Source: Dyadobacter sp. 3J3 (GTDB lineage: Bacteria > Bacteroidota > Bacteroidia > Cytophagales > Spirosomataceae). Taken from it: a DNA stretch of 64,000 nt. The notes under the pieces were generated by a model. It had not been told where the DNA came from and searched no databases. It was given only the letters and a program-made list of their open reading frames with translations. A program made the position numbers and the translations under genes. The stretch is from the NCBI RefSeq assembly GCF_009801115.1, contig NZ_VTOL01000010.1, forward strand, positions 1 through 64,000, in the 5' to 3' direction. Shown in pieces: positions 8,695 through 16,944 of the stretch. The stretch's first letter is position 1, and every line of letters begins with the position of its first letter.

Positions 8695-9969
8695 ATGAAT
8701 CCCATTATCAGGGCGGAAATAATTACCATAGGTGATGAAATTCTTTTTGGACAAATCACAGATACAAATACTCAATGGATTGGTGCTGAGCTTACTGGCA
8801 TAGGAATTAGAACGGTTCGGAAAACTTCGGTCGGCGATTTGCAGGAAGATATCATCGCAGCCCTGACAGAAGCAAGCAAAAGAGTCAATGTTATTATTGT
8901 AACTGGTGGCCTCGGCCCGACGAAAGATGACATTACAAAACATACATTTTGTAAATATTTTAATACCGAATTAAAAATAAATGAAGATGCTTTGGCGCTT
9001 GTCACTGAGTTTTTTGCCAAAAGGGGTAGAGAAATGACAGAGCTAAACAGACAGCAAGCGGCACTTCCTGAAAACTGTACTTACATTCCAAATCTTTGGG
9101 GTACGGCACCGGGCATGTGGTTCGAAAAAGACGGGGTAATTTACGTTTCCCTTCCAGGCGTTCCTTATGAAATGAAAAGTCTGATGACACATGCTATTCT
9201 GCCCAAGTTAAAAGAGCGGTTCATTTTTAATATTATAACGCACAAAATAATTCGCACAATTGGTATCGGGGAATCTTTTTTAGCAGAAAAAATAGCTGAC
9301 TGGGAAGATGCTTTACCATCTCATATCAAACTGGCTTATCTCCCCCATTTCGGACAGGTAAAATTAAGATTGACAGCAACAGGAGATAATCAGGCTACTT
9401 TGGACTCGGAATTAAAAGAGCAGGTTGATCAGCTTGTTCCTATGATTGAGGAATTTATTTTTGGATATGATGCAGACGAACTGGAAAATGTCATTGGAAA
9501 ATTGCTTCTGGCAAATGATGCCACCGTTTCCACAGCCGAAAGTTGCACAGGCGGGTTTGTAGCAAATCAGATCACGAATGTTCCCGGTTCCTCAGGATAT
9601 TACGAAGGTTCCGTTATCAGTTATAGCAATGCAATAAAAATGCATATATTGGGTGTATCCAGGCAAACGCTGGAAGATTTTGGAGCAGTAAGCGAACAAA
9701 CTGCACGGGAAATGGCCGAAGGTGCACGCCGGAAATTAAATACAACCTATGCAATTTCCACCACCGGAATTGCTGGTCCGGACGGTGGAACGCTTGAAAA
9801 ACCTGTTGGAACCGTGTGGATTGCATGTGCTACACCGAAAGAAACAGTTACGCAGCTTTTAACGTTAAGAAACGATAGAAAAGTAAATATTGAGCTGACA
9901 TCGAGTTACGTTTTAAATTTGTTAAGAAAAACAATTATTAAAACGGAAGCCGACAAAATAAAAAAGTAA
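8695..9969 (+). CDS. cinA: CinA family nicotinamide-nucleotide amidohydrolase
   Basis: Two-domain CinA of 424 aa, a usual full length. The N-terminal MoCF/COG1058 domain (about residues 1-170) shows IITIGDEILFGQITDTNT and GGLGPTKDD at about 71-79. In characterised homologues this domain has ADP-ribose pyrophosphatase activity. The C-terminal PncC domain (about 265-420) contains TAESCTGGFVANQI near 280, whose serine is the expected amidase residue, and STTGIAGPDGG near 354. It deamidates nicotinamide mononucleotide in pyridine nucleotide salvage. The competence link in the name comes from Gram-positive bacteria. Confidence 0.95.
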   Translation: MNPIIRAEIITIGDEILFGQITDTNTQWIGAELTGIGIRTVRKTSVGDLQEDIIAALTEASKRVNVIIVTGGLGPTKDDITKHTFCKYFNTELKINEDALALVTEFFAKRGREMTELNRQQAALPENCTYIPNLWGTAPGMWFEKDGVIYVSLPGVPYEMKSLMTHAILPKLKERFIFNIITHKIIRTIGIGESFLAEKIADWEDALPSHIKLAYLPHFGQVKLRLTATGDNQATLDSELKEQVDQLVPMIEEFIFGYDADELENVIGKLLLANDATVSTAESCTGGFVANQITNVPGSSGYYEGSVISYSNAIKMHILGVSRQTLEDFGAVSEQTAREMAEGARRKLNTTYAISTTGIAGPDGGTLEKPVGTVWIACATPKETVTQLLTLRNDRKVNIELTSSYVLNLLRKTIIKTEADKIKK

Positions 9970-10036
9970 CGATTTATAAATTTACATCATTCATTATATT
10001 GTGGGGTTGGGTTGCGGAGATGAAATATAGAAAAAT

Positions 10037-11341
10037 ATGAAAATAGTTGAAATGTTGATGCCCGCTTTGGGAGAGAGTATTATGGAATGTACGGTGTTGA
10101 CGCTCCTCAATAAAGCGGGAGATTCAATCACTGCTGACGATTCTGTCCTGGAAGTAGCCACTGATAAAGTGGATACGGAAGTTCCCTCACCCTACTCCGG
10201 CGTGTTGATTGAATGGCTTGTAAAAGAAGGCGATGTTGTTGCGATCGGTAGTGCGGTGGCTCATATTCAGGTGGAAGAAGGTGAAGAAATTCAGGATAAT
10301 TCTCCGAAAACAAGTTTCGATGATCCTGCTTTTGATGCGGTTGCATTTTTAGAAAAAGACATCCATAATGCGGTTCGCAAAACTTCCGAAACGGTTGAAG
10401 CAGAACTTTTACTAAAAAGTGGTTCTGAATCCAGCACATTTTATTCTCCTCTGGTATTAAGTATTGCCCGGGAAGAAAATTTAAATGCGCAGGAACTGGC
10501 CAACATCCAGGGTACCGGTTCAGAAAATCGTGTCACCAAAAACGATATCATTTCCTATCTAAAAGACAGGACAAATCCTAAAAAAGAACCCGCTCAACCT
10601 CTTCCAGCAAAAGCTACTTCGCTGAACGGTTCTTCCGAAATTATTGAAATGGATCGTATGCGGAAGATGATTTCCTCGCGCATGAGTGAATCCAAGCGCA
10701 TTTCCGCGCATGTTACTTCCTTTATTGAAACTGACATGACAACAGTGGTAAAATGGAGAGATGCGATAAAAAATGATTTCAGGAAAAAATCGGGTGACAG
10801 CATCACATTTACGCCCATTCTGATTGAAGCTGTTGTAAAAGCAATAAAAGATTATCCATTGATCAATATTTCAGTCGAAGGAGATAATATTATCAAAAAG
10901 AAGGACATCAATATTGGTATGGCGGTAGCTTTGCCTGATGGAAACCTGATTGTTCCGGTCATTCATCATGCGGACCAATACGATCTGGCGGGATTGGCAA
11001 GAAAGGTAAATGAACTGGCAAAAAGAGCGCGCGAAAATAAATTAAAAGCGGACGATCTTGCAGGAGGAACCTATACAGTTTCCAATATTGGTGCTTTCGG
11101 GAATTTAATGGGAACGCCAATTATCGTTCAGCCACAAGTGGCTATCATGGCCTTTGGAGCAATAAAAAAGAAACCGGCCGTTATAGAAACTTTACAAGGC
11201 GATTTGTTAGGGATAAGAAGTCTGATGTTTATTTCTCATTCATACGATCACCGTGTGGTTGACGGTTCTCTTGGCGGTATGTTTGTTAAAAGGGTTTCTG
11301 ATTATCTTGAAAATTTTGATGCCCACAGAACGCTCGTATAA
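10037..11341 (+). CDS. 2-oxoacid dehydrogenase E2 (dihydrolipoyl acyltransferase)
   Basis: E2 core of a 2-oxoacid dehydrogenase complex, 434 aa. An N-terminal lipoyl domain (about 3-76) has the lipoylated lysine in EVATDKVDTE (Lys44). A peripheral-subunit-binding domain (about 136-175) begins YSPLVLSIAREE. The catalytic acyltransferase domain (about 200-434) ends with the active-site motif HRVVDG (His405, Asp409). The sequence does not tell pyruvate, 2-oxoglutarate or branched-chain specificity apart with confidence. The motif ALGESIMECTVLTLL resembles E2s of the branched-chain/BkdB type in Bacteroidetes. No E1 or E3 gene is adjacent. The next gene's ATG follows the stop directly. Confidence 0.92.
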   Translation: MKIVEMLMPALGESIMECTVLTLLNKAGDSITADDSVLEVATDKVDTEVPSPYSGVLIEWLVKEGDVVAIGSAVAHIQVEEGEEIQDNSPKTSFDDPAFDAVAFLEKDIHNAVRKTSETVEAELLLKSGSESSTFYSPLVLSIAREENLNAQELANIQGTGSENRVTKNDIISYLKDRTNPKKEPAQPLPAKATSLNGSSEIIEMDRMRKMISSRMSESKRISAHVTSFIETDMTTVVKWRDAIKNDFRKKSGDSITFTPILIEAVVKAIKDYPLINISVEGDNIIKKKDINIGMAVALPDGNLIVPVIHHADQYDLAGLARKVNELAKRARENKLKADDLAGGTYTVSNIGAFGNLMGTPIIVQPQVAIMAFGAIKKKPAVIETLQGDLLGIRSLMFISHSYDHRVVDGSLGGMFVKRVSDYLENFDAHRTLV

Positions 11342-11875
11342 ATGCTGAGACTTACTTTGGATATGGATGATGTAATGGCCGATACTTATGAAAAACTATC
11401 GGATATAATTCTAAAAGATTTTGACACAACTTTGACAATAAAAGATTTTGACACAAAGTCGTTGAAAGAATTACTTCATCCCAAACAATTGACGCGGTTA
11501 AAAAAAATCATGAATGAGCCGGGTTTCTTTGCCGATATACCAGTAAAAAAAGATGCCCGGGAAACGATATTGAAGCTTTCCAGCTTCTATGAGATTTATG
11601 TAGCCACGGCCGCTATGGAATTCCCGAATTCATTTAAAGATAAATTTGACTGGCTGCAAAAACATTTCAGTTTTATCCCTTGGTCCAATATTGTTTTTTG
11701 TGGTCATAAAAGTATCATTCATTCAGATTATCTGATTGATGATCATGTGCGAAATCTGAATGCCTTCAAAGGTGAAGGAATTTTGTTTACAGCAACACAC
11801 AATCTTTCTGACAAAACATTTCGCCGGGTGTCGAACTGGCAGGAAGTTTCCGAATTATTTTTACCCAATAAATGA
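11342..11875 (+). CDS. 5'(3')-deoxyribonucleotidase, NT5C type
   Basis: A 177-aa HAD-superfamily nucleotidase of the cytosolic type C (NT5C) family, expected to dephosphorylate deoxyribonucleotides. HAD motif I is LDMDDVMAD, with Asp7 as the nucleophile and Asp9 as the general acid. A motif II-like Thr lies in YVATAAME, and the acidic motif is in YLIDDHVRNLNAF. The ATG abuts the E2 stop codon and the TGA overlaps the response-regulator ATG (ATGA), so it sits inside one operon with both. Confidence 0.85.
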   Translation: MLRLTLDMDDVMADTYEKLSDIILKDFDTTLTIKDFDTKSLKELLHPKQLTRLKKIMNEPGFFADIPVKKDARETILKLSSFYEIYVATAAMEFPNSFKDKFDWLQKHFSFIPWSNIVFCGHKSIIHSDYLIDDHVRNLNAFKGEGILFTATHNLSDKTFRRVSNWQEVSELFLPNK

Positions 11876-12549
11876 AATTACTACTGATAGAAGATGAACC
11901 GAAAACCGTTCAATCCCTCAAACAGGGACTTGAAGAAAATGGGTATGAGGTTGATATTGCATACGACGGTCTGATTGGGAAACAACTGGCTAAAAAAGGC
12001 GGCTATCAGTTAATTATAAGTGATATTATTATTCCAGGCATCAATGGAATAGAACTTTGCAGGGAGCTTCGCCATTCCGGTGATGAAACCCCAATTTTAA
12101 TGCTGACTGCGCTAGGTTCTACGGATGATAAAGTGACAGGACTGGACGCCGGAGCAGACGATTATCTTGTCAAGCCGTTTGAGTTTAAAGAACTTCTGGC
12201 ACGTGTTCGTGCGCTGACAAAACGTGGTTCAACGATTTCTCAGACTGCGCAGATTTTACGTTTTGCGGATATTGAAGTTTCGATGGATGCAAAAACGGTT
12301 CATAGGTCTGGAAATAAAATTAATTTAACAGCAAGAGAGTTTAATTTGCTTGTTTACCTGATCAGAAATCAGGGCCGCGTGGTTTCAAAAGTTGAGATTG
12401 CGGAGCAGGTATGGGATATTGGGTTTGATACAGGGACCAATGTAATTGAAGTTTATGTCAATTATCTTCGTAAAAAAATCGATAAAGATTATCCGGTCAA
12501 ACTGATTCATACCCAGTTTGGAATGGGCTACGTGCTTAAAATCGAGTAA
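11872..12549 (+). CDS. OmpR/PhoB-family response regulator
   Basis: A 225-aa DNA-binding response regulator. The receiver domain (1-118) has acidic residues E7/D8, phospho-acceptor Asp51 (LIISDIIIPG) and Lys101 (YLVKPFEF). The winged-helix output domain (about 128-225) ends in HTQFGMGYVLKIE, as in CusR/RprY-like regulators. It overlaps the nucleotidase stop by 4 nt and is followed 2 nt later by its sensor kinase. A PmrA/QseB-like direct-repeat box lies just downstream of the kinase (13943-13959) and is a candidate target. Confidence 0.95.
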   Translation: MKLLLIEDEPKTVQSLKQGLEENGYEVDIAYDGLIGKQLAKKGGYQLIISDIIIPGINGIELCRELRHSGDETPILMLTALGSTDDKVTGLDAGADDYLVKPFEFKELLARVRALTKRGSTISQTAQILRFADIEVSMDAKTVHRSGNKINLTAREFNLLVYLIRNQGRVVSKVEIAEQVWDIGFDTGTNVIEVYVNYLRKKIDKDYPVKLIHTQFGMGYVLKIE

Positions 12550-12551
12550 AT

Positions 12552-13925
12552 ATGCAAATCCGTACCCGACTTACGATCCAGTTCTCCTTGCTTGTAAGCG
12601 GCATTTTATTGGTTACATTTTTCGCCATTTATTATTTTACCTACAATAATGTTACCGAGGATTTTTACGACAGATTAAGGTCTAAAGCCAAATCCACAGC
12701 GGAGCTTTTACTCAAAGTCCCTCAGGTAAATACAGAAGTTTTGCGGGCATTGGAAGGTTCAAACCGCGACTTGATCTACAACGAAAACATCCTCATTTTT
12801 GATGAAAAAAACAGGCTTATTTACACAAACACAAATGCCGTTACCAAATCAATTCACGTATCAAATTACTGGCTGGATGAAATCAGAAAATCGGGAGAAA
12901 TTCGCTATACCGACGGAGATTACAAAGTTGTAGGACTTTATTATAAATACCCTTTCAACCGCGCTGTGGTGATGTTGGGAGCACAGGATTTGTACGGTCA
13001 AGCCAATTTGTCCAATTTAAATACGCTCCTTACTGTTTTATATCTTATTGTAACAGCCATTGTCGGGCTTGCAGGGTGGATTTTTGCTAAACGTGCACTT
13101 CGTCCCATTTCAAAAGTAATGAACGCTGTGGAAGGAATTCTACCACAGAAACTTGATACCCGGCTGGAAATCCCAAACCAGAAAGATGAAATTGGCCGTT
13201 TATCAACAACGTTCAATAAACTGTTGGACCGGATTGAAACTGCCTTTCAGATGCAGAAAATTTTTGTAGCCAACGTATCCCATGAACTCAAAAATCCGTT
13301 AACTAAAATAAGGTCGCAGCTCGAAGTAAGTATGCTAAAAGAGCGAAGCAGCAAAGATTATCAGGTTACTATTCAATCGGTTCTGGAAGATGTCCAGGAA
13401 CTTGCTCAGCTGTCTAATACGCTGCTGGAACTTGCCAAAGTAAGCGAAGATCAGCGGGATCTATTAACGGAAATAGTACGAATTGATGATTTACTTTGGG
13501 ATTGCAGACAAAGCCTGAGCCAGGCCAATCCGTCATATAATATTCAGCTCAATCTGGACGAGCTTCCTGATGATGATACCTGGTTGGAAATTGCAGGAAA
13601 TTCAACATTGTTGAAAACTGCATTTCTGAATCTCATGGATAACGCCTGCAAGTTTTCAGAAAATCAAATGGTTAAGATAACTTTAAACGCTTCTTCAAAA
13701 AAATTAAATCTGCGTTTTTCTGACACCGGCAAGGGGATTCCGGTACAAGATCAGAATCTTATTTTCCAACCCTTTTACCGTGGCGATAATACGGCCAATG
13801 TAAAAGGATACGGCATTGGACTTTCCTTGGTTGAAAGAATTGTTAAACTTCACAATGGATACGTCTCCATTCAAACCAATCAGCCCAAGGGTACAACCTT
13901 TGTGATAAATTTTATTCGCCTCTAA
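12552..13925 (+). CDS. Sensor histidine kinase (HAMP, HisKA, HATPase)
   Basis: Membrane sensor kinase of 457 aa, partner of the response regulator 2 nt upstream. TM1 is at about 10-30 and TM2 at about 158-178, with a periplasmic sensor domain of roughly 125 residues between them. A HAMP segment follows TM2 (KRALRPISKVMNAVEGI). The DHp box VSHELKNPLTKIRSQLEV carries the phosphorylated His244. The C-terminal ATPase has an N box (NLMDNACKFS), a G1 box (DTGKGIP) and a G2 box (GYGIGLSLVERIV). The layout is CusS-like. The stimulus is unknown, and no metal ligands stand out in the sensor domain. Confidence 0.94.
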   Translation: MQIRTRLTIQFSLLVSGILLVTFFAIYYFTYNNVTEDFYDRLRSKAKSTAELLLKVPQVNTEVLRALEGSNRDLIYNENILIFDEKNRLIYTNTNAVTKSIHVSNYWLDEIRKSGEIRYTDGDYKVVGLYYKYPFNRAVVMLGAQDLYGQANLSNLNTLLTVLYLIVTAIVGLAGWIFAKRALRPISKVMNAVEGILPQKLDTRLEIPNQKDEIGRLSTTFNKLLDRIETAFQMQKIFVANVSHELKNPLTKIRSQLEVSMLKERSSKDYQVTIQSVLEDVQELAQLSNTLLELAKVSEDQRDLLTEIVRIDDLLWDCRQSLSQANPSYNIQLNLDELPDDDTWLEIAGNSTLLKTAFLNLMDNACKFSENQMVKITLNASSKKLNLRFSDTGKGIPVQDQNLIFQPFYRGDNTANVKGYGIGLSLVERIVKLHNGYVSIQTNQPKGTTFVINFIRL

Positions 13926-13942
13926 GCAAATTCTAATTTATC

Positions 13943-13959
13943 CTTAAGTCCATCTTAAG
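13943..13959 (+). promoter_or_regulatory. Putative OmpR-family binding box (PmrA/QseB-like)
   Basis: CTTAAG (13943-13948), TCCAT, CTTAAG (13954-13959): two half-sites with an 11-bp period. This equals the known YTTAAK-N5-YTTAAK type of box used by PmrA/BasR-class regulators. It lies 18 bp after the kinase stop. The link to the adjacent regulator is inference. Confidence 0.45.
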
Positions 13960-14056
13960 CATTATATGTTTTATTTGTATTGTTCTTTTAAGCGTCAGAC
14001 TATTTGATCGAACGCGTAAAATTAGATTTCATTTTTTGTGGTGTTAATAAGCAAAC

Positions 14057-14091
14057 TTGGCAGGTGTCACTCACACCTGCCAAAGTTTTTT
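14057..14091 (+). terminator. Intrinsic terminator downstream of two-component genes
   Basis: TTGGCAGGTGT (14057-14067) pairs with ACACCTGCCAA (14073-14083) around a 5-nt loop and is followed by AG and a run of seven Ts. It could end the kinase transcript, a short independent transcript, or both. Confidence 0.8.
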
Positions 14092-14177
14092 TGTGACCAA
14101 TTATAATTTAATTTCATGGAGTAAAATCTACTGCTACAATGTCGGCCATGTCTAGGGTATTTTTTATACTTAACAAA

Positions 14178-14211
14178 AAAAGCAGTAAACCATTAATTGG
14201 TCACTGCTTTT
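14178..14211 (-). terminator. Probable terminator of desaturase gene
   Basis: AAAAGCAGT (14178-14186) pairs with ACTGCTTTT (14203-14211). The loop contains a smaller ACCA/TGGT inverted repeat. Read on the minus strand, a T-run follows the stem. It lies about 20 nt after the desaturase stop. Confidence 0.55.
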
Positions 14212-14229
14212 GTATAGATCATATATTAC

Positions 14230-14976
14230 TCAGCTTTTCTTACGAATCTCAATAATTTTTAACTTGTTCAGCATTTTTATTACAGGATAAGTTGGATCTA
14301 CCTCAAACCATTTTGAACCGAAATTAATCGAATTAGGGCGTTTGTGGTGATTGTTCTGGAACAACTCTCCCATCATAAGAAAATCAAAAATCAAAGAATT
14401 TTTAGATTTGTCATCATTGTCGAAATTCTGGTAACCATATTTGTGACCACTCCAGTTAACAATGGCTCCATGAATTGGACCCATTAAAAAATGTATTGGC
14501 AAAAGGAAGAAAAATGCCCAATGCATATCCAGATAGATATAAGCAAGAACATAAAAAGCAGAATACAAAATCGCCCAGACTGCTCTTGAAGCCCAGGAAT
14601 CTCCAAGTTTTTCAATGAAATTCCATTCCGGGTAATTGCGTTCAAACTGCGTTTCAATTGCTCTTTTACGATTTAAAACAGCATTATAGATATCTTTTGT
14701 TTCCCACATCATCGTAAACACGTTCTTGGTGTGATGCGGTGAATGCGGATCCCTTTCTGTATCACTGAAAGCATGGTGCATCCGGTGAAGTATAGCGTAA
14801 GCACGTGGGCTCAAATATGAAGAACCTTGTGATAAATAAGTTAACAGATAAAAAAACCGCTCCCAAGGCTTGCTCATGATAAACATTTTATGAGCTGAAT
14901 AACGGTGCAAAAAGAATGTTTGACAAAAAAGAGACAAGTACCAGTGTACAACAAAAACGGCAAGAACTATATACAT
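14230..14976 (-). CDS. Acyl-CoA / fatty acid desaturase
   Basis: Integral-membrane delta-9-type desaturase, 248 aa, which introduces a double bond into acyl chains using a di-iron centre. All three histidine boxes are visible: HRYSAH near residues 24-29, HRMHH near 64-68, and NNHHKRP near 207-213. Hydrophobic segments flank them. It is shorter than eukaryotic stearoyl-CoA desaturases, as usual for bacterial forms. It stands alone on the minus strand. Its electron donor is not encoded next to it, although a ferredoxin gene lies about 12.5 kb away. Confidence 0.92.
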   Translation of the reverse strand: MYIVLAVFVVHWYLSLFCQTFFLHRYSAHKMFIMSKPWERFFYLLTYLSQGSSYLSPRAYAILHRMHHAFSDTERDPHSPHHTKNVFTMMWETKDIYNAVLNRKRAIETQFERNYPEWNFIEKLGDSWASRAVWAILYSAFYVLAYIYLDMHWAFFFLLPIHFLMGPIHGAIVNWSGHKYGYQNFDNDDKSKNSLIFDFLMMGELFQNNHHKRPNSINFGSKWFEVDPTYPVIKMLNKLKIIEIRKKS

Positions 14977-15120
14977 GAAAAGATATAATGGTTAAAAACG
15001 GAATTATAACACAAATTTAATGGTAAGAAGGCAGAATTCCACCATCATTAACAGTTAATTTGAATACTTATTTATATTCATTCTATAATATCACTAAAAT
15101 ACTATCGGGAGCTTGGGATA

Positions 15121-15798
15121 TTACAAAATCGTAAAAGCGTAATCAAGCAAGTTAGCTCCCATTTGCAAAGCTTTACGTCGCAACTCTTCGGGATCTTTGT
15201 AAACGCTCTGATCCTCCCAGCCGTTACCCAGATCACACTCATAGGAATAAAAGCATAATAAACGTCCCTGATAAATTAAACCAAAACCCTGGGGCTGTTT
15301 TCCATCGTGCTCATGCACTTTTGGCAAACCATTGGGAAAATCATATTTCAGGTGATAAATCTGGTGATCAAAAGGAAGTTCTACAAAAGATAATTCAGGA
15401 AATACTTTTTTCATTTCACGACGAATAAAAGGATCCAGTCCATAATTATCATCGATATGCAAAAACCCTCCTGCCAGCAGATAATTCCTCAAATTCCTTG
15501 CTTCCGCATCGGTAAAAACCACATTGCCGTGACCCGTCATGTGCACAAAAGGATAGGTAAATAGGTCCGGACTTCCCACCTCCACTACATCTTCAACAGG
15601 ATTAATATTCATTTTAAGCTCGGAATTGCCAAACCGGATCAAATTTGGAAGCGATGTTTTATTGGCATACCAGTCGCCTCCGCCGCCATATTTCAGTTTA
15701 GCGATTTTTAAAGCAGATTGTGCCTGGCCCGTTATTACCGTTGCCAAAAAACTAAGTACCAAAAAAGATTTCTTCCAAAAGATGCTTTTTACAATCAT
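15121..15798 (-). CDS. DUF4159 domain-containing exported protein
   Basis: A 225-aa protein of the DUF4159 family with a signal peptide (hydrophobic FLVLSFLATVITGQAQ, likely cut after GQA). The family is glutamine-amidotransferase-like in fold, but its function is unknown. Recognisable blocks are KLKYGGGGDWYANKT, FVHMTGHGNVVFTDAEA, YLLAGGFLHIDDNYGLD and FYSYECDLGNGWEDQ. It lies 47 nt downstream of rsmE on the same strand and may share its transcript. Confidence 0.88.
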   Translation of the reverse strand: MIVKSIFWKKSFLVLSFLATVITGQAQSALKIAKLKYGGGGDWYANKTSLPNLIRFGNSELKMNINPVEDVVEVGSPDLFTYPFVHMTGHGNVVFTDAEARNLRNYLLAGGFLHIDDNYGLDPFIRREMKKVFPELSFVELPFDHQIYHLKYDFPNGLPKVHEHDGKQPQGFGLIYQGRLLCFYSYECDLGNGWEDQSVYKDPEELRRKALQMGANLLDYAFTIL

Positions 15799-15845
15799 AT
15801 AATCATGAAATAACTAATTCAGGAACGGAGGATTTATATTTCCGT

Positions 15846-16553
15846 TCAAAGTAATTCTGCCAGATTAATTGCGTGGCATCCTGCAACAGCTGCCGTTTCC
15901 GTTCTTAATCTTGTAGCTCCTAATGAAACCGCCTCAAATCCATTGTTAATTGCTAATATAACTTCTTCCGGCGAAAAATCGCCCTCCGGCCCTATCAATA
16001 ATATCGTGTTCGAATGCTTTTTGACCTTTTTTATAACATGGTCGGTCAAATGATTATCCGGCACATAAGCGATCAGCCGCGTTTCATGCGCACATTCCTT
16101 TATAAACGAATGAAATTCAGTAACCAATCTGATTTCCGGCATATAATATTGCTGCGACTGTTTCATAGCCGATGCAGCAATACGATTTAGGCGACTGAGA
16201 TTCACTACTCGGGACACCGTTTCGCGATGTGTGTGTTCGGTCACGATAAAATCGATTCGATCCACTCCCATTTCGGTCATTTTTTCTACCATCCATTCAT
16301 TCCGTTCCGCCTTTCTCGTTGGAGCCACCGCTATGTGCACGTTATATGGCCTTTTGGGTACAAAACTAGATTCGACTGCTTCATAAGTAACATTTCTCCG
16401 ACCAATGTTAAGCCTGCACTTTTGCAAAAGCCCTTTACCGTCAGTCACATAAATGATATCTCCTGAAGTTAATCGAAGCACCTTGGTACAGTGCCGTGAC
16501 TCCTCTTCATCCAATTCAAAAACCTTTGGATCAGGCTGAAAAAATAAATGCAT
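15846..16553 (-). CDS. rsmE: 16S rRNA (uracil-1498-N3)-methyltransferase
   Basis: RsmE of the SPOUT class methylates U1498 of 16S rRNA in the 30S subunit. The 235-aa form starts MHLFFQPDPKVFELDEEESRHC, as expected for the N-terminal PUA-like domain (RHCTKVLRL). The C-terminal SPOUT knot is seen in LLIGPEGDFSPEEV and LGATRLRTETAAVAGCHAINL. The frame stays open to 16598, but those 15 extra residues do not fit the family, so the ATG at 16553 was chosen. Confidence 0.94.
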   Translation of the reverse strand: MHLFFQPDPKVFELDEEESRHCTKVLRLTSGDIIYVTDGKGLLQKCRLNIGRRNVTYEAVESSFVPKRPYNVHIAVAPTRKAERNEWMVEKMTEMGVDRIDFIVTEHTHRETVSRVVNLSRLNRIAASAMKQSQQYYMPEIRLVTEFHSFIKECAHETRLIAYVPDNHLTDHVIKKVKKHSNTILLIGPEGDFSPEEVILAINNGFEAVSLGATRLRTETAAVAGCHAINLAELL

Positions 16554-16944
16554 AATGTAATTTAATTTCGAAAGCGACAGCTTCAATATATTTTTCAAAA
16601 ATAGCTAATAATAACTAATCAATTCAGAGTCAAAAAGTGAATAATCCAAGATTGGGTCAAAAGTCTACGAAAACCTGTTTTTTGTATTTTTTCAATTTTC
16701 CCAAAAATACTTATCAATATAAACCCTAATTATGATATATATGCACAATTGCGTTTTGAAAGGTTTATTTTTAAATCTTAGCTTATTTTATCGAAAAAGT
16801 ACATTATTTACTGAAAATACTACCATACTCGCAATTTTATTCTGTATTAGATTAAAATATGTTAGATTTTATTTTTTAGAAATACAATTTAGCATTAATA
16901 TTGTGTCGTAATATTAATTCGTCACCACTTTATCTAGTATTATT
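16554..16944. other. AT-rich intergenic region upstream of glutamine synthetase
   Basis: A 391-bp gap between divergent rsmE and glnA-type genes. It is very AT-rich and must contain the promoters of both. I found no convincing TAnnTTTG box, no sigma-54 GG-N10-GC element, no ORF and no tRNA. The long leader suggests regulated expression of the synthetase gene, but no specific site can be named. Confidence 0.5.

Larger units (their letters stand above)
13926..14229. other. Intergenic region with regulator box and two hairpins
   Basis: A 304-bp gap between the sensor kinase and the convergent desaturase. It holds a CTTAAG direct repeat with 11-bp period (13943-13959), about 100 bp of AT-rich sequence without a convincing ORF, a strong plus-strand terminator (14057-14091) and a second hairpin next to the desaturase (14178-14211). 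See the small-RNA finding. Confidence 0.6.
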
